Below are positions 18,871-28,019 of a DNA stretch of 55,738 nucleotides, one piece after another. The translations under genes were made by a program, and so were the position numbers. The stretch is taken from positions 1 to 55,738 of the forward strand of contig CALBEF010000106.1 in NCBI GenBank assembly GCA_937927775.1, read 5' to 3'. How positions within the stretch are numbered: position 1 is the stretch's first letter; every line of letters starts with the position of its first letter. This stretch comes from an uncultured Anaerolineae bacterium (GTDB lineage Bacteria > Chloroflexota > Anaerolineae > J036 > Brachytrichaceae). The notes under the pieces are model-generated. The model made no database searches, was not told the DNA's origin, and saw only the letters and a program-made list of their open reading frames with translations.

Positions 18871-19260
18871 TTGACTCCGTTGCTCCTCTGCACAGATTTT
18901 CAGTCGCCAATCGTCAATGGTCAGACGCGATCCGCCTGGGCGCGATCAGACTGTTCACGGTTGCCGGCTGATTTGCAAAGTCGTAACTGCTCAGGCTGGC
19001 GGTTGAAACCGCATCTGCGCAGGATGAAGTCGGCCTGCGCCGACTTGCCCTCAGCCCGCGAAGGCGGGCTTTGCTTTTCGTTGCCGCGACTTCAGTCGCC
19101 CGGCCAGGCAGTTACGCAAAGTCTACATGAAATGGCTGCGCGCAGACGCCGGATGTTGCCGGAACCGGGCAAGAGACATACAATGGAGATGGTCGTCGCG
19201 CCAGGATGCGCGAACACAAACACTCACTATCTCTTGTTCCCAGTTTCTGGAGGAAGATCC
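18871..19260. repeat. Spacer with four consecutive hairpins; gdhA promoter region
   Basis: 390 bp between divergent genes. Four perfect palindromes in series: GCGGTT/AACCGC 18999-19012, AAGTCGGC/GCCGACTT 19027-19046, AGCCCGC/GCGGGCT 19053-19070 (followed by TTGCTTTT), and GCGAC/GTCGC 19086-19099. A TACAAT hexamer near 19178 could serve gdhA. No gene seen. Confidence 0.75.
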
Positions 19261-20595
19261 ATGACGATCCAAAACTCCGCGCTCCCTTCAGTGGCGTCGT
19301 CAAAGACGCCGAACGGCAAAGTTGCATCCCCGGCAACTCCGCCGCAGCAAGTGGAGAATGCGTACAGCATGGCCCTGCGCCAGTTCGATGGTGTCATCCC
19401 CTTTCTCAATCTCAAGGCCGGCATCGTGGATATGCTGAAGCGGTGCAAGCGCGAACTGACCGTGACTTTCCCGGTAAAGATGGATGATGGCTCGGTCAAA
19501 ATCTTCACCGGCTATCGCGTTCACCACAACACCGCGCGCGGTCCCTCGAAGGGCGGCATCCGTTACAGCCCGGAAGTCGATCTGGACGAAGTGCGCGCGC
19601 TCGCCATGTGGATGACGTGGAAATGCGCCGTGGTCAACATCCCATACGGCGGCGCCAAGGGTGGCGTGATCTGCAACCCGCGCGAGCTGTCCCAGCACGA
19701 ACTGGAAGGGCTGACGCGCCGGTATGCGACCGAGATCGCGCCGATCATCGGCCCCGATCGCGACATACCCGCCCCGGACATGGGCACCAATCCACAGATC
19801 ATGGCGTGGATCATGGACACGTACTCCATGCACCACGGCTATTCGGTGCCGGCAGTGGTGACCGGCAAACCGGTGAATATCGGCGGCTCCGCCGGCCGCC
19901 TGGAGGCGACCGGACGCGGCGTGATGTTCACGGTCGAGGAAGCCTTCAAGACCTTCGGCTGGCAACTGGCCGGCGCAGAGATGGTGGTGCAGGGCTTTGG
20001 CAACGTTGGCTCGATCACCGCGCAGACTGCGCACCAGATGGGTTGCAAGGTCGTGGCTGTCAGCGACATCGATGGCGCAATCTACAATCCGGCCGGAATC
20101 AACATTCCCAGGTTGCAGCAGTACGTGAAGGAGTTCCGCACTGTCGTCGGCTTCAGCGAGGCCGACCAACTCACCAATGATGAGTTGCTGGCTGTGCCGT
20201 GCGATGTGCTGGTGCCGGCTGCGACGGAAAATCAGCTCACCCGTGTCACCGCCCCGCGCGTGCGCGCGCGCAAGCTGGTGGCAGAAGGCGCCAACGGTCC
20301 CACCACCCCCGAAGCCGACGCCATCTTGAACGACAAGGGGTTGATCGTCATCCCGGACATCCTGTGCAACGCCGGCGGCGTGGTTGTCTCCTACTTCGAG
20401 TGGGTGCAGGACATGCAGCAGCTTTTCTGGGAAGAGGACACGGTTACCGACCGGTTGCGGCGCATCATGGTGCGCAGCTTCCACGATGTGCACAATCGCG
20501 CCAGAGAGCTGAACACGAGCATGCGCAATGCTGCGCTGGTGCTGGGGATCGGCCGGGTGGCCGAGGCCACCATGACGCGCGGCCTCTATCCATAG
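19261..20595 (+). CDS. gdhA: Glu/Leu/Phe/Val dehydrogenase family, NAD(P)-dependent glutamate dehydrogenase
   Basis: 444 residues; start at 19261 fixed by GGAGGA six bases upstream, although the frame is open for 740 bp further. N-terminal dimerisation domain with [17 protein letters not shown] (substrate Lys) and [13 protein letters not shown] (catalytic Lys region), [12 protein letters not shown], then the Rossmann domain with [10 protein letters not shown] and [14 protein letters not shown]. It interconverts glutamate with 2-oxoglutarate and ammonia. The hexameric GDH type common in Chloroflexota, Thermus and archaea. Monocistronic. Confidence 0.95.
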   Translation: MTIQNSALPSVASSKTPNGKVASPATPPQQVENAYSMALRQFDGVIPFLNLKAGIVDMLKRCKRELTVTFPVKMDDGSVKIFTGYRVHHNTARGPSKGGIRYSPEVDLDEVRALAMWMTWKCAVVNIPYGGAKGGVICNPRELSQHELEGLTRRYATEIAPIIGPDRDIPAPDMGTNPQIMAWIMDTYSMHHGYSVPAVVTGKPVNIGGSAGRLEATGRGVMFTVEEAFKTFGWQLAGAEMVVQGFGNVGSITAQTAHQMGCKVVAVSDIDGAIYNPAGINIPRLQQYVKEFRTVVGFSEADQLTNDELLAVPCDVLVPAATENQLTRVTAPRVRARKLVAEGANGPTTPEADAILNDKGLIVIPDILCNAGGVVVSYFEWVQDMQQLFWEEDTVTDRLRRIMVRSFHDVHNRARELNTSMRNAALVLGIGRVAEATMTRGLYP

Positions 20596-20640
20596 GCGCT
20601 GAGCGCGCGAAGCGTCGTCCTGCGCAGGCGGAAATCCAGA

Positions 20641-20669
20641 GTAGGGCAAGCCCGGCCGGCTTGCCCTAC
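20641..20669. repeat. Dispersed palindrome P1 copy 1 (GTAGGGCAAGCC)
   Basis: 12-bp arms GTAGGGCAAGCC and GGCTTGCCCTAC around CCGGC-type centre. Other copies at 44516, 50123 and 55070. Confidence 0.85.
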
Positions 20670-20672
20670 ATT

Positions 20673-20678
20673 TATAAT
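20673..20678 (+). promoter_or_regulatory. -10-like TATAAT, 11 bp before the cysteine-cluster protein
   Basis: Perfect TATAAT with 11 bp to the ATG at 20690; no Shine-Dalgarno between them. Implies a leader of only about 5 nt. Confidence 0.5.
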
Positions 20679-20689
20679 CGCCGCCGGCG

Positions 20690-21310
20690 ATGGATCAAAT
20701 CTCTGACATCACGATTGGCGACACCGTTGTTGACGCATCTTTGTTGAAGGCCAGGCCGATACGCCGGTGCACAGTGCGCCAGTGCCAGGCCCGCTGTTGC
20801 AGCGATGGCGTCTGGCTGGATATCGGTCAGGCGCAGCGCATTCGGGACCATGCCGGCATGATCGCGCCGCATATGCCGCCAGACCGGCGCGACATCGCGG
20901 CCTGGTTCGCCGAATACTACGAAGACCCGCACATGCCCTCCGGCGCTTACACCGGCACGACCACCGTTCCTGACCCCACTCATCCGAACGGTGAAACGTG
21001 CATCTTCCTTCGCCCCGAAGATCGCTACTGCGCCATTCAGGTGGCGTGCATGGCAAACGGCCTGCCTGCCTGGGATCTGAAACCGTACTATTGCTGTCTG
21101 TATCCCCTCGTCGACGACTGGGATGGTGCGCAACGGCGCATCCTGTTGGACGAGGAGAACCCGCTGTTCGAGCGGGGTGGGGGGTGCGCAGAGCCGGCGC
21201 CTGAAGCCCAGCCCATCGTCCAGGTCTATGCAGAGGAAGCCAGTCTGGCGCTCGGCCTGCAAGGATACCGCGACTTGTGCGCGCGCGCCGGCCTGACGCC
21301 GCGCCTGTAG
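20690..21310 (+). CDS. DUF3109/YkgJ-like cysteine-cluster protein
   Basis: 206 residues. Cysteines: CTVRQCQARCC near residue 27-37, CIFL near 101, YCAIQVAC near 109-117, and KPYYCCLYPL near 128. The CC pair followed later by kP-x2-C-x-LYP is the DUF3109 pattern, a family likely to bind zinc or an Fe-S cluster. Biochemical role unknown. Its promoter lies between it and the P1 palindrome. Confidence 0.78.
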   Translation: MDQISDITIGDTVVDASLLKARPIRRCTVRQCQARCCSDGVWLDIGQAQRIRDHAGMIAPHMPPDRRDIAAWFAEYYEDPHMPSGAYTGTTTVPDPTHPNGETCIFLRPEDRYCAIQVACMANGLPAWDLKPYYCCLYPLVDDWDGAQRRILLDEENPLFERGGGCAEPAPEAQPIVQVYAEEASLALGLQGYRDLCARAGLTPRL

Positions 21311-21338
21311 TTTGCAGGCCGGGCTGGCGCCCCGGCCG

Positions 21339-22607
21339 TCAGTGGTGAATCCTCGGCAGGCGTTTCTTCCACGCTGTGGGAATGATCTTGTCCAGCGCGT
21401 CGTCGGCGGTCACAATGCCATGCAGCCGGCCCTCCGCGTCGAGCACCGGCAGCGCCGTCAGACTGTACTTTGCGATCAGCTTGGCGGCCACGTCCTGACT
21501 GTCGAGCAGGTTGAGATGCGCGAAACGACTGTGCATGATGTTGCGCACCAGTGTGGCCGGCTGCGCCAGCACCAGTTCCTGAAGCGACAGCACCCCGATC
21601 AGCTTCTCCGCCTGATCGACGACGTAGATATACGACACCGCGCCCACTTCATCGGCTGACCGGCGCAACAGATCAATCGCCTGTGCCGCTGTCAGGTCCG
21701 GGCTGACTGTGAAGTAATCGGTGGTCATCAGGCCGCCGGCCGAGTCGTCGGGATACTTCAGCAGTTTGCGAACATCATCGGCGTCCTCGCGCTCCATGAG
21801 GTTGAGCAGTTCTTCGCTGCGATCCTCCGGCAGCTCAGCCAGCAGGTCGGCTGCGGCGTCGGGAGACATCTCTTCCAGAACGTCGGCCACCTTTTCATCC
21901 GGCATCGACTCGACCAGGCTGGCCTGGAATTCCGGCTCGACCTCTTCCAGCGTATCGGCGACTGTTTTCACGTCCAGTTGCTGCAATACCAGCCCGCTCT
22001 CGGCCCGGTTCAACTGGCTGATGATCTCGGCGATGTCGGCGGGATGCAGTTCGGCCACTTTGCTGCCGGGCACCTTGAGTTGGATATGATGCGTGCCCGG
22101 CAGGAATTCCACATCGCGCCAGGCGATGATGCCTTCCGGCATAGGCCGGCCCAGGCGTTTGGCGATCTCTCTGGCCGCGCGGCTCAAGCGCAGCCGTCGC
22201 ATCAGCCCGCGCCCCCCGACATCCACGTTGACGATGTAGAAGTGCCCGTTCAGCCTGGCAACTTCGACATCGCTCACGCGCACCACGCGCGCGCCGTTGA
22301 TGTCGATGATCTGTTTGTCCAGCACATCGCGCGCCAGGCGCAGGTCCTGCTCCGAGGGATGGTAGGCGGGGATGTCGCGCAAGCGGTGATGGAGCAGGAT
22401 GGTTTGCGGCGGCGCGGCGCTGTCCAGGGCAGTTGTGTCGTGAATCGGCACGCAGATCGATGTCTGCCCGCGTTTGATTTCCAGCGCGCGCAAGGCCGGC
22501 TGTGGGATAGCGCCCAGCCGGGAAGCAATGATGTCTGTCAGGATGCCGACCGGTTCGCCCTCGGTGTCGGCGACCGGCTTGTTGATCAACTGTCTGATGA
22601 AAGCCAT
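21339..22607 (-). CDS. Soluble MgtE_N / CBS protein with PRC-barrel-like N-terminus, no membrane domain
   Basis: 422 residues; start at 22607 (MAFIRQ) behind AGAGG. Parts: PRC-barrel-like segments (about 1-190, with PVGILTDII and GARVVRVSDVEV), MgtE intracellular N domain (about 195-300, HPADIAEIISQLNR, LEEVEPEFQASLVESMPDEKVAD split by turns), and a CBS pair (about 300-420, MTTDYFTVSPD and IMHSRFAHLN). MgtE channels have a five-helix membrane domain after the CBS pair; here the protein ends at the CBS pair. It is the only gene behind the M-box leader, so a Mg2+-sensing regulator of another transporter is likely. Homologues often neighbour Nramp transporters (recalled, not shown here). Confidence 0.85.
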   Translation of the reverse strand: MAFIRQLINKPVADTEGEPVGILTDIIASRLGAIPQPALRALEIKRGQTSICVPIHDTTALDSAAPPQTILLHHRLRDIPAYHPSEQDLRLARDVLDKQIIDINGARVVRVSDVEVARLNGHFYIVNVDVGGRGLMRRLRLSRAAREIAKRLGRPMPEGIIAWRDVEFLPGTHHIQLKVPGSKVAELHPADIAEIISQLNRAESGLVLQQLDVKTVADTLEEVEPEFQASLVESMPDEKVADVLEEMSPDAAADLLAELPEDRSEELLNLMEREDADDVRKLLKYPDDSAGGLMTTDYFTVSPDLTAAQAIDLLRRSADEVGAVSYIYVVDQAEKLIGVLSLQELVLAQPATLVRNIMHSRFAHLNLLDSQDVAAKLIAKYSLTALPVLDAEGRLHGIVTADDALDKIIPTAWKKRLPRIHH

Positions 22608-22671
22608 CTGCCTGCCTCTCTGAAAACGCCGCCATTCGACTGCGGCGCAACGTTGGCGAGGGGATGGCAAT

Positions 22672-22716
22672 GCGGACTGTGTCCGCGCGGACTCTGTCCG
22701 CGCGGACTCTGTCCGT
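22672..22716. repeat. Three tandem GCGGAC-NNN-GTCCGC palindromes (P2)
   Basis: 15-bp palindromes at 22672, 22687 and 22702 (the last one base short of perfect). Single copies at 34570-34584 and 55505-55517. Confidence 0.85.
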
Positions 22717-22891
22717 CATCGCGCCGGCCTATGCGGCGTGTCGCTGCCGCAGGCCATTGCGCTGTCTGCTCAATCCCGCAAGCCAACAAGCGGGTGGTTC
22801 AGCGGATTGCATCCGCGCTGCCGATTTGTGATCCGCGTCTATGGCGATCACCTCCTCAATGACTTCCGCGCGTCGTTTGATTTGCCCGCAA

Positions 22892-22932
22892 CTGCGCGCT
22901 ACTTGCGCGCCATTTGCGCGCCATTTGCGCGC
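22892..22932. repeat. 11-bp tandem repeat TTGCGCGCCAT
   Basis: Two perfect and two partial units in the leader between the M-box terminator and the MgtE_N gene. Confidence 0.75.
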
Positions 22933-22950
22933 TTCCGGGCAGAACGCGCG

Positions 22951-22986
22951 AAAACAAGAAAGCCTCCTGTCCTGCGGGGAGGCTTT
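22951..22986 (-). terminator. Intrinsic terminator of the M-box leader
   Basis: Stem AAAGCCTCC/GGAGGCTTT (22978-22986 with 22959-22967) followed on the minus strand by CUUGUUUU. Lies between M-box and structural gene: the classic expression platform. Confidence 0.9.
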
Positions 22987-23045
22987 GATTGTGGCTTGCG
23001 CCCAACCGGCCCGCCACATGCCATGCAGTGCGCGGGCTGCCCCCA

Positions 23046-23199
23046 CTGGTTTAGCTTTGGCACTGCGCGACGTGAGGAGTTCTTCACTCCAGCCACCTTG
23101 AGCAAAGCCTTAATCCGGCCCTGCCTGGTCTACCCCTTGGCGTCTTTGGACGTTTCGGGACAATGGCCTGTTTCCGCGCAGACGCCTCGCCTAACGAGG
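23046..23199 (-). ncRNA. M-box (ykoK) Mg2+ riboswitch
   Basis: Minus-strand sequence shows the M-box landmarks: CCTCGTTAGGCGAGGC at the 5' end, CGAAACGTCCAAAGACGCCA, AAGGGGTAGACC, and the 3' element GCAGTGCCAAAGCTAAACCAG. M-boxes fold with Mg2+ and switch off Mg2+ uptake genes. The terminator follows 60 bp downstream. Confidence 0.93.
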
Positions 23200-23259
23200 G
23201 TCTTTATGGGGGCGATTGTAAGCCCCCCATTGGGCGAAGTCAACACAAAAACACAAACG

Positions 23260-24294
23260 TCAATCGTCAATTCTGATGACAACCCGCCCGGCGCCGCCGT
23301 AGCGCTCCAGTTCGTCCAGTGTCGCGTTGATGGCCCCGGCGTCCAGAGGCACTGTCCGGGTGACAATCGGCCCCAGCTTTAGCCGGCCCTGCCGCGCGTA
23401 TTCGAGCAGCAACGGGATTTCCTGCGCCAGATGGTCGGACACGCCGATGATCTCGGCTTCCTTGTTGATCAGTTCGTGGTACGGCGCGACCTCGAAGCCC
23501 TGCTGCGTGATGCCGGCCAGCGCCGCTCTGCCGCCGATCGCCAGTGACAACACAGCCTGCCGCATTGTCAAAGGCAGGCCGATCAACTCCAGCGCCACAT
23601 CGACGCCCCGGCCGCTGGTGTGGCGCATGATGTGCGCAACCGGGTCTGCGGCGCGCGCGTCGACCGGGATGGCGCCAAACTGCTGCGCCAGTTCGAGCTT
23701 GCGCGCGTTGATATCGACTGCGAAGACCTGCAATGCGCCCATTGCTTGCGCCAGTTGGATGGCCGAGAGGCCCAGGCCGCCGGCGCCGAACACGGCCACC
23801 GATTCGCCGGCCTGCAGGCGCGCCTTGCGCAGCGCGTGAAATGAGGTGGCCGACGAGCACATCATGATCGCCCCATGCTCGAAGGGGATTTCATCGGGCA
23901 GGGCGAACACGCTGCGGGCCGGGATGCGGATGAACTCGGCGTAACCGCCATCGCGGTGCTTGCCGATCATCTGGCCGCTGGCGCAGAACTGCTCTGTGCC
24001 GCGATGGCAATAGGCGCATTGGCCGCAGGTAGCCATGTAGTGCAGGCACACGCGCTGGCCGATATGCAAACCGCGCGCGTTGGCGCCGGTCTGCTCGACG
24101 ATGCCGGCCACCTCGTGACCCAGCGTCATCGGCAGCGGCGCGACGCGCGACACGCCGGCGCGATAGTGCGCGTCGGAATGGCAGATGCCGGCCGCTTTCA
24201 CACGCACCAGCGCGTCGTTCGGGCCGATCTCCGGCACGGGCACATCACGCGCTTCCAGGGGCCGACCAACCTCGACGAGTTGAACGCTTTTCAT
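23260..24294 (-). CDS. Zn-dependent medium-chain alcohol dehydrogenase
   Basis: 344 residues from ATG 24294 (MKSVQLVEVG). GICHSDAHYRAG carries the catalytic-zinc Cys and GHEVAGIVE the His-Glu pair; structural zinc cysteines appear in CGQCAYCHRGTEQFC; the Rossmann motif is GAGGLGLSA. NAD(P)-dependent oxidation of a primary or secondary alcohol; substrate unclear. The 14-bp gap to ilvD suggests one operon (DegV-ilvD-adh). The C-terminal IDD and TGA come from an ATTGACG heptamer pair, like the end of the Lgt-like gene. Confidence 0.92.
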   Translation of the reverse strand: MKSVQLVEVGRPLEARDVPVPEIGPNDALVRVKAAGICHSDAHYRAGVSRVAPLPMTLGHEVAGIVEQTGANARGLHIGQRVCLHYMATCGQCAYCHRGTEQFCASGQMIGKHRDGGYAEFIRIPARSVFALPDEIPFEHGAIMMCSSATSFHALRKARLQAGESVAVFGAGGLGLSAIQLAQAMGALQVFAVDINARKLELAQQFGAIPVDARAADPVAHIMRHTSGRGVDVALELIGLPLTMRQAVLSLAIGGRAALAGITQQGFEVAPYHELINKEAEIIGVSDHLAQEIPLLLEYARQGRLKLGPIVTRTVPLDAGAINATLDELERYGGAGRVVIRIDD

Positions 24295-24308
24295 GGATAG
24301 CGCAAGGT

Positions 24309-26030
24309 TTAGCGCCTTGCAGATCTGCGAGGGATAGCGCCATCGGTGACTGCGCCGTCGCAGGCGCGTCCGACGAGCTGGGTATATTTCGCCAGCGCCC
24401 CCGATGTGTAGTGTGGCTTTGGCTGTTTCCACGCTTTCAGGCGGGCTGCAATTTCGGTGCGGCTGAGCCTGGCCCGCAGTTTGCCGCGCGCCGGGTCGCT
24501 GGCATCAATTTCGATGATGTCTCCGTCGCGCAGCGCGGCAATCGGACCGCCAACGTAGGCTTCAGGCCCGATATGTCCGACGACCAGGCCGGTGGTTGCG
24601 CCGGAGAATCGCCCGTCGGTGATCAGCGCGACATCGTAGCCCAGGCCCTGGCCTCGGATAGCGGCCGTGACAGACAGCATCTCCGGCATGCCGGGCGCGC
24701 CCTTTGGCCCAACGTAGCGGATGACCACCACATCGCCGGCCTTGATCTCGCGCCGGCCCACGGCGGCGGCGCATGTTGCTTCATCGTCGAAGATGCGCGC
24801 CGGCCCAACGTGCTTCAGCTTTGACACGCCGGCCACTTTCATCACGCTGCCTTCAGGGGCCAGATTGCCCTTGAGAATCACCATGCCGCCGCTTGCGCGC
24901 AATGGCCTGCTGACCGGATACACCACGCTCTGTTTCCTCAGTTGCTCCGCGTTCTTCACCTTTTTAAGGTTCTCGGCCACCGTCCTGCCGGTGACAGTGA
25001 CACAGTCGCCATGCAGCAGGCCGGCGTCAAGCAAGGTCTTCATTACCACCGGCACGCCGCCGATGCGGTGCAGATCCTCCATGACATATTTGCCGCCCGG
25101 TGTCATGTCGGCGATGTGCGGCGTGCGACAGGTGATGCGGGTGAAATCGTCGAACGTGAGCCGGATGCCAAGTTCGTGGGCAATGGCCGGCAGATGCAGG
25201 GCGACATTCGTCGAGCCGCCCATGGCCAGCGCAACCGTGAGCGCGTTCTCGAACGCTTCGCGCGTCATGATGTCGCTGGGCAAAATACCGCGCCGCATCA
25301 CGTTCATCAGCGCCCGCCCGCTTGCGTAGGCGACAGACCTGCGCGTCTCATCGACGGCCGGTGGCGACGCATTGCCCGGCAGCGCTATACCGATGGCTTC
25401 GCTCACGCTGGCCATGCTGTTGGCGGTGAACAGGCCGCCGCATGACCCCATGCCGGGGCAGGCCGAGCACTCCAGCTCGTACAGATCCTCGTCGGTGATC
25501 AGGCCGGCCTCGCGCTGACCCACTGCCTCATACACAGTCTGAATCGTCACATCGTTGCCGCGATACTGGCCGGGCTTGATCGTCCCGCCGTACACGAAGA
25601 TGCTGGGCAGGTTGAGCCGGGCAATCGCCATCAGCGCGCCGGGCAGGCTTTTGTCGCAGCCGGCCATGCCGAACAGAGCGTCATAGCAATGCGCGCGCAT
25701 CATCAGCTCGATTGAATCGGCGATCACCTCGCGGCTCACCAGCGACGCTTTCATGCCCTCGTGCCCCATGGCGATGCCGTCGCTGACGGCGATGCTGACA
25801 AATTCGCGCGGTGTGCCACCCATCTCGCGGATGCCCCGTTTGGCTTCCTGAGCGAGAAAGCCCATCGACAGGTTGCACGGTGTCGCCTCGTTCCAGGTGT
25901 GCGCCACGCCCACCAGCGGCTGGCGCAAATCTGCGTCGCCCAGCCCCATGGCGCGCATGAAGGCGCGGTGCGGCGCTCGCGCGATGCCCTCCAACTCTTT
26001 GCTGCGTGTCTTCAAGTGCGCTGTAGCCAT
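24309..26030 (-). CDS. ilvD: Dihydroxy-acid dehydratase IlvD
   Basis: 573 residues, full length. Fe-S ligand cysteines are in the expected contexts: NEATPCNLS, MAGCDKSLPGAL and SACPGMGSCGGLFTANSM; C-terminal GRFSGATTGLVVGHIGPEA is the signature. Dehydrates 2,3-dihydroxy-isovalerate/methylvalerate in branched-chain amino-acid and pantothenate synthesis. No other ilv genes adjacent. GAGGGTGAGAGG precedes the start. Confidence 0.97.
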   Translation of the reverse strand: MATAHLKTRSKELEGIARAPHRAFMRAMGLGDADLRQPLVGVAHTWNEATPCNLSMGFLAQEAKRGIREMGGTPREFVSIAVSDGIAMGHEGMKASLVSREVIADSIELMMRAHCYDALFGMAGCDKSLPGALMAIARLNLPSIFVYGGTIKPGQYRGNDVTIQTVYEAVGQREAGLITDEDLYELECSACPGMGSCGGLFTANSMASVSEAIGIALPGNASPPAVDETRRSVAYASGRALMNVMRRGILPSDIMTREAFENALTVALAMGGSTNVALHLPAIAHELGIRLTFDDFTRITCRTPHIADMTPGGKYVMEDLHRIGGVPVVMKTLLDAGLLHGDCVTVTGRTVAENLKKVKNAEQLRKQSVVYPVSRPLRASGGMVILKGNLAPEGSVMKVAGVSKLKHVGPARIFDDEATCAAAVGRREIKAGDVVVIRYVGPKGAPGMPEMLSVTAAIRGQGLGYDVALITDGRFSGATTGLVVGHIGPEAYVGGPIAALRDGDIIEIDASDPARGKLRARLSRTEIAARLKAWKQPKPHYTSGALAKYTQLVGRACDGAVTDGAIPRRSARR

Positions 26031-26093
26031 CCTCTCACCCTCGCAGGCTGATTAACCCTTCAGTGATGCTGGAGATGCTCTGGTTGCGCCGAG

Positions 26094-26936
26094 TCAGCGG
26101 GCGAAAAACCCCACGCCCAGGATGCCCGGCCCGCCGTGCGTGACGATGGCCGGCGGCACGGCCACCACCGGCGGGGTCTTTGACAGCCTCAGGCGCGCTT
26201 GCAGGTCCTCGGCCAGCGCCTGACCCTCATCCGGCGCGCCGGCATGCATCACGCTGATCAGCGCGTCGTCGCCGGGCGCGGCCTGCTCGATCACCAGTTC
26301 CTTCATGCGCGCCAGGGCGCGTTTGTGGGTGCGCTCGCGCTCCAGCGGCTCCACTTTGCCGTCGCGCACTTCCAGGATCGGTTTGATCTGCAGAACTGTG
26401 CCCACCAGCGCCGCTGCGCCCCCGATGCGTCCGCCGCGTTGCAGGTATTCCAGCGTCGCCACCAGAAAGAACAGCCGGCAGCGTTTGATATAGCCGTTCA
26501 GTTTCGACACGATGGCGTCGGCGCTGTCGCCGGCGGCGGCCCAGCCGGCGGCCAGCTCAACCATCGTTCCCAGCGGGCTGCCGATGGTGCGCGTGTCGAT
26601 GATGCGAATGTCCGAGCCGGGGAACTCGCCTTTGGCGATGGTCGCTGAGCGCACGGTGCCGCTCACGTCGGCTGATGGATGAATGCACAGGATCGGTTCA
26701 CCGGCCGGCGCCAGACGCTGGAACGCCTCGATGAACAACTCTGGCGGCGGCGCGGATGTCCTGGGTGTCGCCTTCGAGCTTGTCAGCCGCTGCATGAACG
26801 CCGGGATGTCGATGTCGATCCCTTCCCGGTAGGACGCATCGCCCAGATGGATGATCTGCGGGATGACGGGAATGTCATATCGGCCAGCGATGTCAGGCGC
26901 GAGCACTGCCGTGGTGTCCGTAATGATCTTGACCAT
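26094..26936 (-). CDS. DegV family fatty-acid-binding protein
   Basis: 280 residues from MVKIITDTTA. Characteristic DegV motifs: ITDTTAVL, PPELFIEAF after the TSS/KATPRTSAPP loop, CIHPSADVSGTVRSA, IDTRTIGSPLG, LEYLQRGGRIGG and PPAIVTHGGPGILGVGF. DegV/FakB proteins bind a fatty acyl chain for phosphorylation by FakA; no fakA here. It may share a transcript with ilvD 63 bp downstream. Confidence 0.93.
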   Translation of the reverse strand: MVKIITDTTAVLAPDIAGRYDIPVIPQIIHLGDASYREGIDIDIPAFMQRLTSSKATPRTSAPPPELFIEAFQRLAPAGEPILCIHPSADVSGTVRSATIAKGEFPGSDIRIIDTRTIGSPLGTMVELAAGWAAAGDSADAIVSKLNGYIKRCRLFFLVATLEYLQRGGRIGGAAALVGTVLQIKPILEVRDGKVEPLERERTHKRALARMKELVIEQAAPGDDALISVMHAGAPDEGQALAEDLQARLRLSKTPPVVAVPPAIVTHGGPGILGVGFFAR

Positions 26937-27060
26937 TCTGCCGCCCTTGTGAATGAACCACAAAGATTAAGCCGTCTTTGTGATCTTCGTTTCTTCGCGT
27001 CTTTATCGACCCTGGCGCTCTTTGTGCGCTTCCTTTGTTCACAGTTCAAATCCTTGTCGT

Positions 27061-27807
27061 TCAAACTTTCTCCGCCGCGACGATGCTGTTGCCGTCTACG
27101 CGCGCGATGATGCGGCACCCCGGCTGTGTCACCAGCACCTCATCATCGTTCCACACGCCATCCACCAGCCGCTGAATCAGCCCCATATCGCCCTCAATTC
27201 GCTCGAACTTCCAGCCTTTCTCGGCGGCCAGTTTGCGCGTGTGCGCCTCGAAGCGATCATCCGGCTCGATGCCCATGTGGATGTAGGTGTACTGGCCGTA
27301 GTTGTGCAGCGTGTCAACCAGCGTCTCCCACAGGTATTTGGCGTTCTCCTCGCCGTACTTCTCCACCATTTCCTCGTAGCTCATGTCCATGCCGATCCTG
27401 CGCGGGATGGACAACTGTCTCAACTCGCCGGCGTCCTGCCCGCGCTCGATCCAGCCCGATGTAAGGAAGTACACGCCGGGGTTGTTGTTGAAATAGTCGA
27501 GGTAGCGCTGCCTGCTGCCCATGAACAGGGTGATGCAGTCGTGGGCGCGCGGCAGCGCGATGGGAATCGAGCGAGCCGTGAGGTTGACCAGGCCGTTGTT
27601 GCACAGGGCGTACCCCAGCGCGATCGCGTCGTACTTCGACTCGTCCACCTTGTTCACTGCCGCCTGGATGCGCTGCACCATATTCGGGTTGCCGATGTCG
27701 TGCAGACCCTTGGGCAGGAACTCGATGTCGATGAAGTTGGGCGAGCGCGCTACGGCGTAGCACATCTCGCGGTAGAAGATCTCGCAGGTGATTAGTTTCA
27801 GCCGCAA
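27061..27807 (-). CDS. DUF1638 domain protein
   Basis: 248 residues. The start is taken as TTG at 27807: GGAGG lies exactly six bases upstream and the product then begins LRLKLITCEIFYREM, where DUF1638 homologues begin; the upstream ATG at 27834 precedes the ribosome site. Motifs: YDAIALGYALCNNGLV, ITLFMGSRQRYLDYF and LVTQPGCRI. The family is found beside methyltransferase and corrinoid genes in anaerobes, but its role is unknown and no methyltransferase is adjacent here. Confidence 0.82.
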   Translation of the reverse strand: MRLKLITCEIFYREMCYAVARSPNFIDIEFLPKGLHDIGNPNMVQRIQAAVNKVDESKYDAIALGYALCNNGLVNLTARSIPIALPRAHDCITLFMGSRQRYLDYFNNNPGVYFLTSGWIERGQDAGELRQLSIPRRIGMDMSYEEMVEKYGEENAKYLWETLVDTLHNYGQYTYIHMGIEPDDRFEAHTRKLAAEKGWKFERIEGDMGLIQRLVDGVWNDDEVLVTQPGCRIIARVDGNSIVAAEKV

Positions 27808-27879
27808 CTCAAACCTCCGTGTATGAGCCAACATTGTCAAACAAGCCGGCCATTCCCGCAACTCGCCGCCGGCAGCCTG

Positions 27880-28000
27880 GTCAGGTTCTTAAGGTTCTTA
27901 AGGTTGTTCAAGTTGTTCAGGTTCCCAGGTTCTCGCCTTGTCATCTTGTCACCCTGTCACCTTGTCGCTCCCTCACCCCGTCACGCTGTCATCCTGTCCT
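27880..28000. repeat. Degenerate 8-9-bp periodic array before the ABC exporter
   Basis: First AGGTTCTTA/AGGTTGTTC units, then CTTGTCA-, CCTGTCA- and CCCGTCA-type units, 7-9 bp period. Directly followed by a TACAAT hexamer (28000-28005) that may be the -10 of the exporter gene. Confidence 0.7.
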
Positions 28001-28019
28001 ACAATACGTCTCACCTGTC

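Noticed and set aside
18517..19260. Upstream extension of the glutamate dehydrogenase frame by about 250 codons
   Set aside because: The extension runs antisense to the nitrilase-like gene and through the hairpin series; GGAGGA and the family N-terminus place the start at 19261.
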